A DNA stretch of 8,167 nt. It comes from Chloroflexota bacterium. GTDB lineage: Bacteria; Chloroflexota; Anaerolineae; Anaerolineales; Anaerolineaceae. Positions 1 to 5,640 of the stretch are shown piece by piece. The position numbers and the translations under genes are program-made. Below the pieces are notes generated by a model that saw only the letters and a list, made by a program, of their open reading frames with translations, searched no databases and was not told the origin of the DNA. The stretch's first letter is position 1. Every line of letters begins with the position of its first letter. Location: the NCBI GenBank assembly GCA_029265085.1, contig JAJUJY010000176.1, positions 1 through 8,167 on the forward strand. Direction: 5' to 3'.

Positions 1-1
1 G

Positions 2-721
2 ACGATTACTATGACCCCGACCATTACGTTAACCCCGACCATTTCGTTAACTCCGACGATTACGCTAACCCCTACCATTACCGAAACACCTTCGATCTCC
101 CCGACACCAGCGCTGCCTTCAGAAATTGCTGCTCAAATTGAAACGACAATTACACCGAATCCAGAGTCTGTTTTCAGCCCGGTTGTATTTTCACGAGAAA
201 TTGATGAGAATTTTAGTCCGGTTGAACCACTCACAGAATTTGAAAATCCGATTACCAAGTTGTATGGAACATACACCTACAACAATATGACATCTGGTTC
301 GCAATGGACTGCCCTTTGGTATCGGGTGAGCGATCGTAAACTAATCTGTTTTGAAAGCGCCCCCTGGAACGGCAGCACAGGTGGTTACGGTTATACGGAA
401 TGCGAGCCAAGTGTCAATGAATGGCTGCCGGGTGAATATGAGGTGCAAATTTTTGTTGGCATGAACTGGAATAATTCTGGGCGGTTTATCATTTTGGGTG
501 ATCCGCCTACTCCGTCTCCGACACCATCTCCCACCCGGACTGCGACCGGCACTGCCACACCACGCCCAACTGGAACCAATACATTGGTCCCAACGATCAC
601 ACCCACTTTTACGATTACCAATACCATGGCACCTTCGGTCACGCCGACCATTACTCGCACTCCAACGGTTACGCGGACACCCCGCCCAACGGATACACGC
701 TGGCCAACACCCACACCGTAA
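2..721 (+). CDS. Thr/Pro-rich surface protein, 3' part (5' end outside window)
   Basis: The frame is open from the first complete codon at position 2. The ATG at 11 is probably not the start, because the Thr-Ile-Thr repeat pattern continues upstream of it. Numbering from that Met, residues 1-35 are TPTIT-type repeats and about 80-163 form one compact domain. The tail from about 165 to 236 is again Thr/Pro-rich and ends at a TAA. The domain carries WTALWYRV, GGYGYTE and EWLPGEYEVQIFVG, with two cysteines (113 and 131) that could pair outside the cell. I recall similar domains beside TP linkers in Chloroflexota surface or kinase-associated proteins, but cannot name a family. The linkers suggest an extracytoplasmic or wall-spanning location. 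The function is unknown, and the N-terminal part, which may hold a signal or enzymatic domain, is missing. No cell-wall anchor motif is visible at the C-terminus. Confidence 0.8.
   Translation, partial: TITMTPTITLTPTISLTPTITLTPTITETPSISPTPALPSEIAAQIETTITPNPESVFSPVVFSREIDENFSPVEPLTEFENPITKLYGTYTYNNMTSGSQWTALWYRVSDRKLICFESAPWNGSTGGYGYTECEPSVNEWLPGEYEVQIFVGMNWNNSGRFIILGDPPTPSPTPSPTRTATGTATPRPTGTNTLVPTITPTFTITNTMAPSVTPTITRTPTVTRTPRPTDTRWPTPTP
11..100 (+). repeat. 18-base tandem repeat encoding TPTIT(L/S) units
   Basis: Five consecutive 18-base units begin at 11, 29, 47, 65 and 83. They encode MTPTIT, LTPTIS, LTPTIT, LTPTIT and ETPSIS. The first four are very similar at the DNA level, and the fifth has diverged. 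The array probably continues upstream of the window, since positions 2-10 also encode Thr-Ile-Thr. Confidence 0.85.
503..718 (+). repeat. Low-complexity Thr/Pro coding tract
   Basis: This is the C-terminal linker of the first gene. It is dominated by Thr and Pro codons in TPTPT, TRTAT and TPTITRTPT patterns. Unlike the 5' array it is not a regular fixed-length DNA repeat. Its complement creates a spurious Val/Gly-rich open frame on the minus strand. Confidence 0.7.
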
Positions 722-754
722 CCGGCTAAAAGCAATTTCAATACGATCCTGTTT

Positions 755-800
755 AGCCAGGCTGAAATCTCGCTATAGAATGGGCAGCAGCCTGGCTTTT
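755..800 (+). terminator. Candidate rho-independent terminator
   Basis: AGCCAGGCTG (755-764) is the exact reverse complement of CAGCCTGGCT (788-797). The 10-bp stem encloses a 23-base loop and is followed by a short T run (797-800). It lies 33 bases after the stop of the first gene and just before the convergent stop at 808. The T run is on the + side, so it best serves the + strand gene. The large loop and short T tract make it a weak but credible terminator. There is no T tract on the other side for the minus-strand operon. Confidence 0.55.
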
Positions 801-807
801 GGTTCCG

Positions 808-2352
808 CTAATCGTTAATAAAACGTGCCTGTCTGCGTTGGTAATTGATCTGGCAATTGCGGATGAGTTCCAGCGTGGTGGTCAGCTCAGCCGGGATGGG
901 CTGGTTTTGGTTGCGGTAAGAGGACATGGCTGCACGGATACGAACTGCATATTCATCCAGCATCGACATAATCATCTCGCCATCAGGCAGGTTTTGCTGG
1001 CGCAGGCGAATAAACGTCAGAATAGGTAACTGGCGAGTGATTTGTCCAATCTCTGTCAGTCTGGCCTGGTTGCGAACCTCATCCAGAACGCGCGGATTAC
1101 GGCGTGCCAGGTTTTCGGTAGTGAGCTGCCATGCCTCGATATGCTGGCCCAGGATAATTTCTTCCGCGGTTTTCCATGTGCCTACATTGATCCAGTCCAG
1201 GCGAACTCCGCGGGATTGCGCTTCACGCGTAAACTGGCTGGCAAAATCCTGAAAGAAATTGGAAAGCTGCGGTCGCGGAACAAAGGCTGGCGGTTGGGGT
1301 GGGTTTGGTAATTGGGCTGTAAAGATAAAGCTTAGCGGTCTGCGTAACGGCTGCCGCCAACTGACCTGTTGAATGCGCGTTTCCATTTCGATCTGGCGCT
1401 GAATTTCCGGTTCGCCAACTGCGGCCAATAATTCGCCCAGGGTCCGCTCCCCAATGAAGCGTAGCAATTCATCTCGCACCAATAGAGTCATTGCGTTAAC
1501 CCAATACCCTGGCACTTGTTGGTAGGTTAACCAATAGATATCACGGCGGTAGGATGGGAATGGACGGTTCAGCGGTTTCCCATTATCGCGCCGCCAGATA
1601 CTGAAAAGCAATTGAATGTCCTGGATCGTGATTCGGATGCCGTCTTTCGTCCGCCCAACCAGATCATCATAGCGGAAGATGTGATCGCGCAGGTCGATGA
1701 CATTGCGTAATCGTTCAAATCCTTCCAATACGTTGTTTTGGGCTGGTTCGTTTGCACGAATGAAATGGGGGGAGCCGTTAATGCGTTCAAATACGGCCGC
1801 GTATTCCAGATTAACTTGAACCCGGCCGGGTCCGCCAATCCGCAGGATGGGGGAGTTTTGCTGATCGGCAGTTTGCCGTTCGCTGTTAATCGTCAGGGTT
1901 TGATAGGCAGGGGCAGCAAAAGCAGTTTGGCGAATAAACCGGCGTGCAATCGCCACCTGTTGAAGATTAAAAATATCTGCCAGATATATGGATGCAAATT
2001 CCATTCCTAACCAGAATGGAAGCCCAACCGCTGCTACCACCGTCAACACGTCTGGTGATAAATAGGCATTGAATATTGGCAGAAGGATATTTCCAATCGG
2101 ATTGGCTCCTTCTGGTAGATATGCCGGGGCAACCAATCCCATCAGATCGTTTGCCCAATCTGTCCAGGGGTGGCGGAAAAATCCCCACAAGGTCCAACCA
2201 CCGGCAAAAATCAATGTGATGATTGCTCTGCGGATATTTGCTGCGGCCTGATTCATTGCCAGGAGCTGATTCAGCGCAGTTTCAAGGATCCGGATCCAGG
2301 TGTTGGGATCAAATACGTTATCATTGTTGGGGGGAAGTGGCGCATTTGCCAT
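808..2352 (-). CDS. SPFH/Band 7-like membrane protein (second of a pair)
   Basis: This is a 514-residue protein starting MANAPLPP. I chose the ATG at 2352 because GGAAGGGAGAG lies about 10 bases upstream. An in-frame ATG at 2379 would overlap the preceding gene and lacks such a site. Hydrophobic segments occur near residues 42-59 and 101-125. From about 168 to 395 the sequence resembles a diverged SPFH/Band 7 domain: RIGGPGRVQV, then NVIDLRDH, then RTKDGIRITIQDIQLLFSI, which matches the usual TxDG-beta-strand hallmark. A Pro-rich stretch (346-360) precedes a helical C-terminal region containing RGVRLDWINVG. It follows the upstream SPFH-like gene after 5 bases, so the two products are likely co-made and may form a heteromeric membrane assembly, as HflK/HflC or prohibitins do. 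The long Ala/Glu-rich coiled coil of flotillins is absent. Family assignment is moderate and function is inferred only. Confidence 0.75.
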   Translation of the reverse strand: MANAPLPPNNDNVFDPNTWIRILETALNQLLAMNQAAANIRRAIITLIFAGGWTLWGFFRHPWTDWANDLMGLVAPAYLPEGANPIGNILLPIFNAYLSPDVLTVVAAVGLPFWLGMEFASIYLADIFNLQQVAIARRFIRQTAFAAPAYQTLTINSERQTADQQNSPILRIGGPGRVQVNLEYAAVFERINGSPHFIRANEPAQNNVLEGFERLRNVIDLRDHIFRYDDLVGRTKDGIRITIQDIQLLFSIWRRDNGKPLNRPFPSYRRDIYWLTYQQVPGYWVNAMTLLVRDELLRFIGERTLGELLAAVGEPEIQRQIEMETRIQQVSWRQPLRRPLSFIFTAQLPNPPQPPAFVPRPQLSNFFQDFASQFTREAQSRGVRLDWINVGTWKTAEEIILGQHIEAWQLTTENLARRNPRVLDEVRNQARLTEIGQITRQLPILTFIRLRQQNLPDGEMIMSMLDEYAVRIRAAMSSYRNQNQPIPAELTTTLELIRNCQINYQRRQARFIND

Positions 2353-2357
2353 ACTGG

Positions 2358-3716
2358 CTATTCTCTCCCTTCCGCCCATTCGATCATTTCACGAATCTGC
2401 CCAACTTCCTCATTCATGGATTGGTGCAGCTGGGGATTTCGGACGATCAATTCCACATTGCCCTGGAGTAACCGGGCTAAGATATCCACACAGCGCTGCG
2501 GCAGGCCAGGCCGGCCATTTACCACATAATTAGCGGCGCTGCGAATGGTTTCTAATTCTGCCTCGCTGCGTCCCTGGTCGGTGGCGTAACCACGTAAGGT
2601 CTCGATTGCGTCTCTTTCCCGGCGTGCCTGGTTCAACCAGTTCGCACGCCAGCGGCGAATTAATTCCCGTTCCACCGTGTCTGGCAAGATTAAATCAGTC
2701 ACTTCTACACGGAAAACTCGAATCCCGTGTTGGTTTAGCAGGCGATATTCGCGGCTTTCAACCGCTTCTCCCAAAGAACGGCCAACCACATCGAGTGGAA
2801 TATACTCAGGGTTGGTTAGGCGCTGAGTCATTGCCTGCAAAATATTTTGTAAGGCACTATTTTGATTTAAATTGCCGTGAAATAGCTCTTGAAGGGTGAA
2901 TTTTCCAAGATATTCTTTCCAGATATCGGCTGCAAGGCGAGCCGGAATCCAGCGCCATTCAACCAGGCGGTTAGAATCGGGCGGCAGATTGGCGTCAATC
3001 GGACGGCTGGTTAAGGCCAACTGGACTGGTTCCGGATTAAAGCCAAACTCACTGTTACCATCGCCATGATTGGCATTAATCTTAAAAAAGACGGTGATGC
3101 GGGGCACAATTTCAATGCCATCGCGAGTCAGCGCACGGGTAGCCCGGCGTTCGGCCATGCGATTCTGGAATTCACCTTCGGCTTCATTGGGCAGCGGCTC
3201 ATCGGCAAATAAATACGTAAAGTAACGTTCTTGCGGTCCGATGGTTTGCGATTGAAGGCGAAGGTCCACTTCTCCGGCGATGGTTTCGTCTGCTTCGGTA
3301 AAAGTTATGCCAGGTCCAGCGACACGCGTAATGCGTTGGTCTGTTCGCAGCATAGCAGCGCTGGCTGTATCCGCGAGGATTACTCCAGGCCCGCGGCGTT
3401 CCATTTCGCGGCGCGTGGCTTCCCGAGTCCCATTGCGGATAAAAATGGCTGGCCCGTGAGCCCCCTGGATGTACAGCGTGAGCCGTTCAAATGCGCGGAA
3501 CCGGTCCTGTAATGTGCGAACCGGAAGGGCAAATTGGGCAAAAAATAAGATCCAGAAGAAAATACCCAATCCGCATATTAAACCGTTCGAAAATAGCCAG
3601 TTTAGACTGCCCCAAAACTGGCCTTCTGTCGTAAAGATGCGATAAATGACCAGGCCAAGGATCGCCAGGATCGTAAACGTAATTCTGCGCCAGGGAGGGC
3701 GGAAAAGAGCTCGCAT
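2358..3716 (-). CDS. SPFH/Band 7-like membrane protein (first of a pair)
   Basis: This is a 452-residue protein starting MRALFRPPWRR. The ATG at 3716 has AGGAAA six bases upstream. The frame stays open to an ATG at 3782, but that adds a 22-residue non-conserved leader with no ribosome site. A basic N-terminus precedes two membrane segments (about 12-28 and 41-63). Residues about 85-345 fit an SPFH/Band 7 domain: RRGPGVILAD, VAGPGITFTE, VDLRLQSQ, then TRDGIEIVPRITVFFKI, closing with GIRVFRVEVTDLILP (331-345). That closing segment matches the family's last strand before the helix, and a short charged helix with QARRERDAIE follows. By family analogy it is a membrane-anchored scaffold that oligomerises and organises membrane domains or proteases. 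No FtsH, NfeD or other usual partner is visible, and the only neighbour in the operon is its SPFH-like companion. The SPFH call is fairly strong, but the precise role is unknown. Confidence 0.82.
   Translation of the reverse strand: MRALFRPPWRRITFTILAILGLVIYRIFTTEGQFWGSLNWLFSNGLICGLGIFFWILFFAQFALPVRTLQDRFRAFERLTLYIQGAHGPAIFIRNGTREATRREMERRGPGVILADTASAAMLRTDQRITRVAGPGITFTEADETIAGEVDLRLQSQTIGPQERYFTYLFADEPLPNEAEGEFQNRMAERRATRALTRDGIEIVPRITVFFKINANHGDGNSEFGFNPEPVQLALTSRPIDANLPPDSNRLVEWRWIPARLAADIWKEYLGKFTLQELFHGNLNQNSALQNILQAMTQRLTNPEYIPLDVVGRSLGEAVESREYRLLNQHGIRVFRVEVTDLILPDTVERELIRRWRANWLNQARRERDAIETLRGYATDQGRSEAELETIRSAANYVVNGRPGLPQRCVDILARLLQGNVELIVRNPQLHQSMNEEVGQIREMIEWAEGRE
2363..2373 (-). 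promoter_or_regulatory. Ribosome binding site setting the 2352 start
   Basis: On the minus strand this reads GGAAGGGAGAG, with 10 bases to the ATG at 2352. It lies inside the last codons of the upstream gene (...EGRE, stop TAG at 2360-2358), so translation of the two genes is probably coupled. It argues against the longer in-frame start at 2379. Confidence 0.6.
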
Positions 3717-3722
3717 GTGGAA

Positions 3723-3728
3723 TTTCCT
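3723..3728 (-). promoter_or_regulatory. Ribosome binding site setting the 3716 start
   Basis: On the minus strand this is AGGAAA, six bases before the ATG at 3716. It decides between this start and the upstream in-frame ATG at 3782. Confidence 0.6.
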
Positions 3729-3736
3729 ATTGTATG

Positions 3737-3744
3737 ATTTTATA
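3737..3744 (-). promoter_or_regulatory. Candidate -10 element for the SPFH operon
   Basis: The minus strand reads TATAAAAT about 20 bases upstream of the 3716 start, in AT-rich intergenic DNA. No convincing -35 hexamer lies 16-18 bases further upstream. Transcription from here would give a very short leader. This is a weak prediction. Confidence 0.3.
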
Positions 3745-3820
3745 ACAGAATGAATAAAATGGCACGAGATCGAGTGATCCATTCTGATAGCTGCTGTATA
3801 TATTGTGAGTTCATTTGCCG

Positions 3821-3846
3821 TTTTGCGGTACTGTGCGTCCGCGAAA
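3821..3846. promoter_or_regulatory. Inverted repeat, candidate operator upstream of the ProDH operon
   Basis: TTTTGCGG (3821-3828) and CCGCGAAA (3839-3846) form an 8-position dyad (seven exact pairs and one T/G) with a 10-base spacer. The centre-to-centre distance is 18 bases. It ends about 20 bases before the candidate -10 at 3867, the usual place for an activator or repressor site. No regulator gene is in the window. Confidence 0.35.
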
Positions 3847-3863
3847 GTATTTCAGACAAGGTA

Positions 3864-3872
3864 TGTTAGAAT
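3864..3872 (+). promoter_or_regulatory. Candidate extended -10 promoter for the ProDH operon
   Basis: TGTTAGAAT matches the extended -10 form TGnTAnAAT. Transcription would begin near 3879, giving a leader of about 32 bases before the ATG at 3911. No good -35 box is seen at the expected distance. That is tolerated for extended -10 promoters and would fit activator dependence through the upstream dyad. Confidence 0.4.
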
Positions 3873-3900
3873 AGGAATAATTGTTGGTTGTATTTTGACC

Positions 3901-3908
3901 GGGAGGAG
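3901..3908 (+). promoter_or_regulatory. Strong ribosome binding site of the ProDH gene
   Basis: GGGAGGAG lies two bases before the ATG at 3911, with its GGAGG core five bases from the start codon. It is one of the two best Shine-Dalgarno matches in the window and fixes the start of the first gene of the + strand operon. Confidence 0.75.
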
Positions 3909-3910
3909 CC

Positions 3911-4870
3911 ATGTTGCGAGCATTTTTTATCTCGTTGTCAAAAGCACGATGGGCGCAGCAGTGGATCAGCCGCTGGGGGGCAGCCTGGCGAGCGGCTTCT
4001 CGATTTATTGCAGGTGAAACACCGGAAGATGCTGTACAAGCCGTCTTACAGCTTAATCAAAAAGGACTGGTTGCGACCTTAGACCATTTGGGTGAACATA
4101 CCGAGTCGCGAGAAGCAGCCCTGCAATCTACGGATGATATCTTAGCCATTCTTTCGGAAATTCAAGATTCCGGGGTGCAAGCCAATGTCTCGATCAAACT
4201 GAGCCAGCTCGGCTTGTTAATTGATCTGCAGCTTTGTAAAAATTGTTTACAGAAAATCCTTGCATATTCCGCTCAGGTTGGTAATTTTATTCGTATAGAT
4301 ATGGAGGATTCTGGCCTGACAGATTTAACCCTGGATATCCTGTTCTGGGCTAAACAGCAAAATTTTCATAATGTGGGTGTGGTTGTTCAGTCGTATCTTT
4401 ACCGTAGTGCCAGCGATGTTGAACGCCTGTTGTCTGCAGGGATTCCTGTGCGCCTGGTAAAAGGGGCTTACCAGGAACCAGCCTCTGTGGCGTACCCCAA
4501 AAAGTTGGACGTGGATAAAAATTTTGATCAGCTTACTGATATGCTGATCCAGGGTGCAGTCAAATCAGGCAGCCCGACACGAAGCGGTGACGGGCGTTTC
4601 CCACCGGTTCCGGCCATTGCTACCCATGATCCACAGCGGATCAATTATGCCATCCAATCTGCACAGCAGTACGGTTTACCAAAAGATGCTTTAGAGTTTC
4701 AAATGCTTTACGGCATCCGGCGGGATTTACAGGAAAAGCTGGTGCAAGAAGGATACCCTGTACGGGTTTATGTGCCGTATGGAACGCACTGGTATCCTTA
4801 TTTTATGCGCAGGCTGGCAGAGCGACCAGCGAATGTCTGGTTTTTTATTTCCAACTTTTTTAAGCATTAA
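3911..4870 (+). CDS. Proline dehydrogenase (monofunctional, FAD-dependent)
   Basis: This 319-residue protein has the size of the short monofunctional ProDH enzymes of Bacillus and Thermus. They oxidise L-proline to pyrroline-5-carboxylate and pass electrons via FAD to membrane quinone. Family motifs appear in order: SIKLSQLG (94-101, conserved Lys96), RIDMED (128-133), VVVQSYLYR (157-165), RLVKGAY (181-187), AIATHD (235-240), EFQMLYGIR (262-270) and VPYG...YPYFMRRLAERPAN (288-308). The last holds the conserved arginine pair that binds the substrate carboxylate. A Gly/Pro-rich insert at about 219-234 precedes the ATHD strand. The enzyme is soluble or peripheral to the membrane. It leads a five-gene run, 20 bases before the SDR gene, and has its own promoter region. 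No pyrroline-5-carboxylate dehydrogenase is nearby, so that step must be encoded elsewhere. The assignment is very secure. Confidence 0.95.
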   Translation: MLRAFFISLSKARWAQQWISRWGAAWRAASRFIAGETPEDAVQAVLQLNQKGLVATLDHLGEHTESREAALQSTDDILAILSEIQDSGVQANVSIKLSQLGLLIDLQLCKNCLQKILAYSAQVGNFIRIDMEDSGLTDLTLDILFWAKQQNFHNVGVVVQSYLYRSASDVERLLSAGIPVRLVKGAYQEPASVAYPKKLDVDKNFDQLTDMLIQGAVKSGSPTRSGDGRFPPVPAIATHDPQRINYAIQSAQQYGLPKDALEFQMLYGIRRDLQEKLVQEGYPVRVYVPYGTHWYPYFMRRLAERPANVWFFISNFFKH

Positions 4871-4875
4871 TTCAG

Positions 4876-4888
4876 AAGGGATTCCCTT
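4876..4888 (+). promoter_or_regulatory. Palindrome over the ribosome binding site of the SDR gene
   Basis: AAGGGATTCCCTT is a perfect palindrome about a central T. Its left half (AAGGGA, 4876-4881) is also the Shine-Dalgarno sequence for the ATG at 4891, nine bases away. As RNA it could fold as four pairs with a five-base loop and partly hide the site. It may be chance. Confidence 0.35.
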
Positions 4889-4890
4889 TA

Positions 4891-5628
4891 ATGATGCAGA
4901 CGGATCAACTCCTTCCCATTGCCCTGGTTACGGGGGGCGCAGTCCGGATTGGACGGGCGATTGGCCTTACTTTAGCACGGGAAGGATATGGAATCATTTT
5001 GCATTATCACCAATCGCAGCTGGCGGCAGAGCAAACTGCACAGGAAATTCGGGAATTGGGTGTTCCTGTCTGGCTGGTACAGGCTGATTTGACGGATCCG
5101 TGCCAAATTGACCGTTTATTTCAACCACTTAAGGAAACGATTGGCCGCCTGTCCGTGCTGGTCAATTCTGCGTCTGTTATGCCTTCAGGTGATTTGCGAA
5201 TTACATCCGTCGAAGCCTGGGATCAGGCAATGAACCTGAATTTACGGGCACCCTGGTTGTGTGCGCAAAAGGCAGCCGAGTGGATGAAAGAAACCGGGGG
5301 CATTATTATTAATATAACGGATGTTGGTGCGCGGAAAATATGGTCAGGTTTTGGGGCGTATGTCATCTCAAAATCCGGACTTGAAACACTCACGCGCTTG
5401 TTGGCCAAAACCCTTGCTCCTGGGGTGCGGGTCAATGCGGTTGCTCCGGGGCTAATTCTGGCTGGGGATGATTTTCCTGCGGAAGATTGGCAAAGGCTGG
5501 TTGACAGGCTGCCGATGAAGCACCAAGGCGATCCGGATCATGTAGCTCAGGCGGTCCTTTTTCTTATTCGTTCTACTTACATTACAGGCGAAACGCTGGT
5601 AATCGATGGTGGATATCAACTGATATAG
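4891..5628 (+). CDS. SDR oxidoreductase, pteridine reductase (PTR1/FolM)-like
   Basis: This 245-residue short-chain dehydrogenase has a Rossmann fold and probably uses NADPH. The dinucleotide motif is TGGAVRIG (14-21), the TGxxxRxG form with Arg19 typical of pteridine reductases rather than the common TGxxxGxG. HYHQS (38-42) recalls the HYHRS segment of trypanosomatid PTR1. Further motifs are QADL (64-67), VNSAS (91-95), catalytic Tyr157 and Lys161 in YVISK, and VIDGG (237-241). The usual catalytic serine position is Asp144 (NITD), as in PTR1 and FolM. These enzymes reduce dihydro- or quinonoid pterins or dihydromonapterin. It sits 20 bases after ProDH and 12 bases before the UbiA-like gene, in an operon that also carries moeA. 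Two adjacent ATGs (4891 and 4894) are possible starts. The SDR assignment is certain and the pteridine specificity is likely but inferred. Confidence 0.88.
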   Translation: MMQTDQLLPIALVTGGAVRIGRAIGLTLAREGYGIILHYHQSQLAAEQTAQEIRELGVPVWLVQADLTDPCQIDRLFQPLKETIGRLSVLVNSASVMPSGDLRITSVEAWDQAMNLNLRAPWLCAQKAAEWMKETGGIIINITDVGARKIWSGFGAYVISKSGLETLTRLLAKTLAPGVRVNAVAPGLILAGDDFPAEDWQRLVDRLPMKHQGDPDHVAQAVLFLIRSTYITGETLVIDGGYQLI

Positions 5629-5640
5629 GCGGTGGGCAAG

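Noticed and set aside
1..100. CRISPR-like or non-coding tandem array
   Set aside because: The repeats are contiguous 18-base units without spacers and are in frame as protein repeats.
391..741. Val/Gly-rich minus-strand open frame of 116 residues
   Set aside because: It is the complement of the Thr/Pro-coding tract of the first gene. The repetitive VGVGV pattern is an artefact of that composition.
1042..1311. Several small + strand open frames inside the SPFH genes
   Set aside because: They lie fully within the minus-strand genes, show no recognisable motifs, and are out-of-frame shadows.
2353..2379. Longer start at 2379 for the second SPFH-like protein
   Set aside because: It would overlap the upstream gene by 22 bases without a Shine-Dalgarno sequence. 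GGAAGGGAGAG fits the ATG at 2352 instead.
3717..3782. Longer N-terminus for the first SPFH-like protein from the ATG at 3782
   Set aside because: It has no ribosome site, its sequence is unlike a signal or membrane start, and it would cover the AT-rich promoter region. The ATG at 3716 has AGGAAA at good spacing.
5632..5640. GTG start for the UbiA-like gene
   Set aside because: There is no ribosome site upstream of the GTG. GGTGGG precedes the ATG at 5641, which is the more usual start codon.
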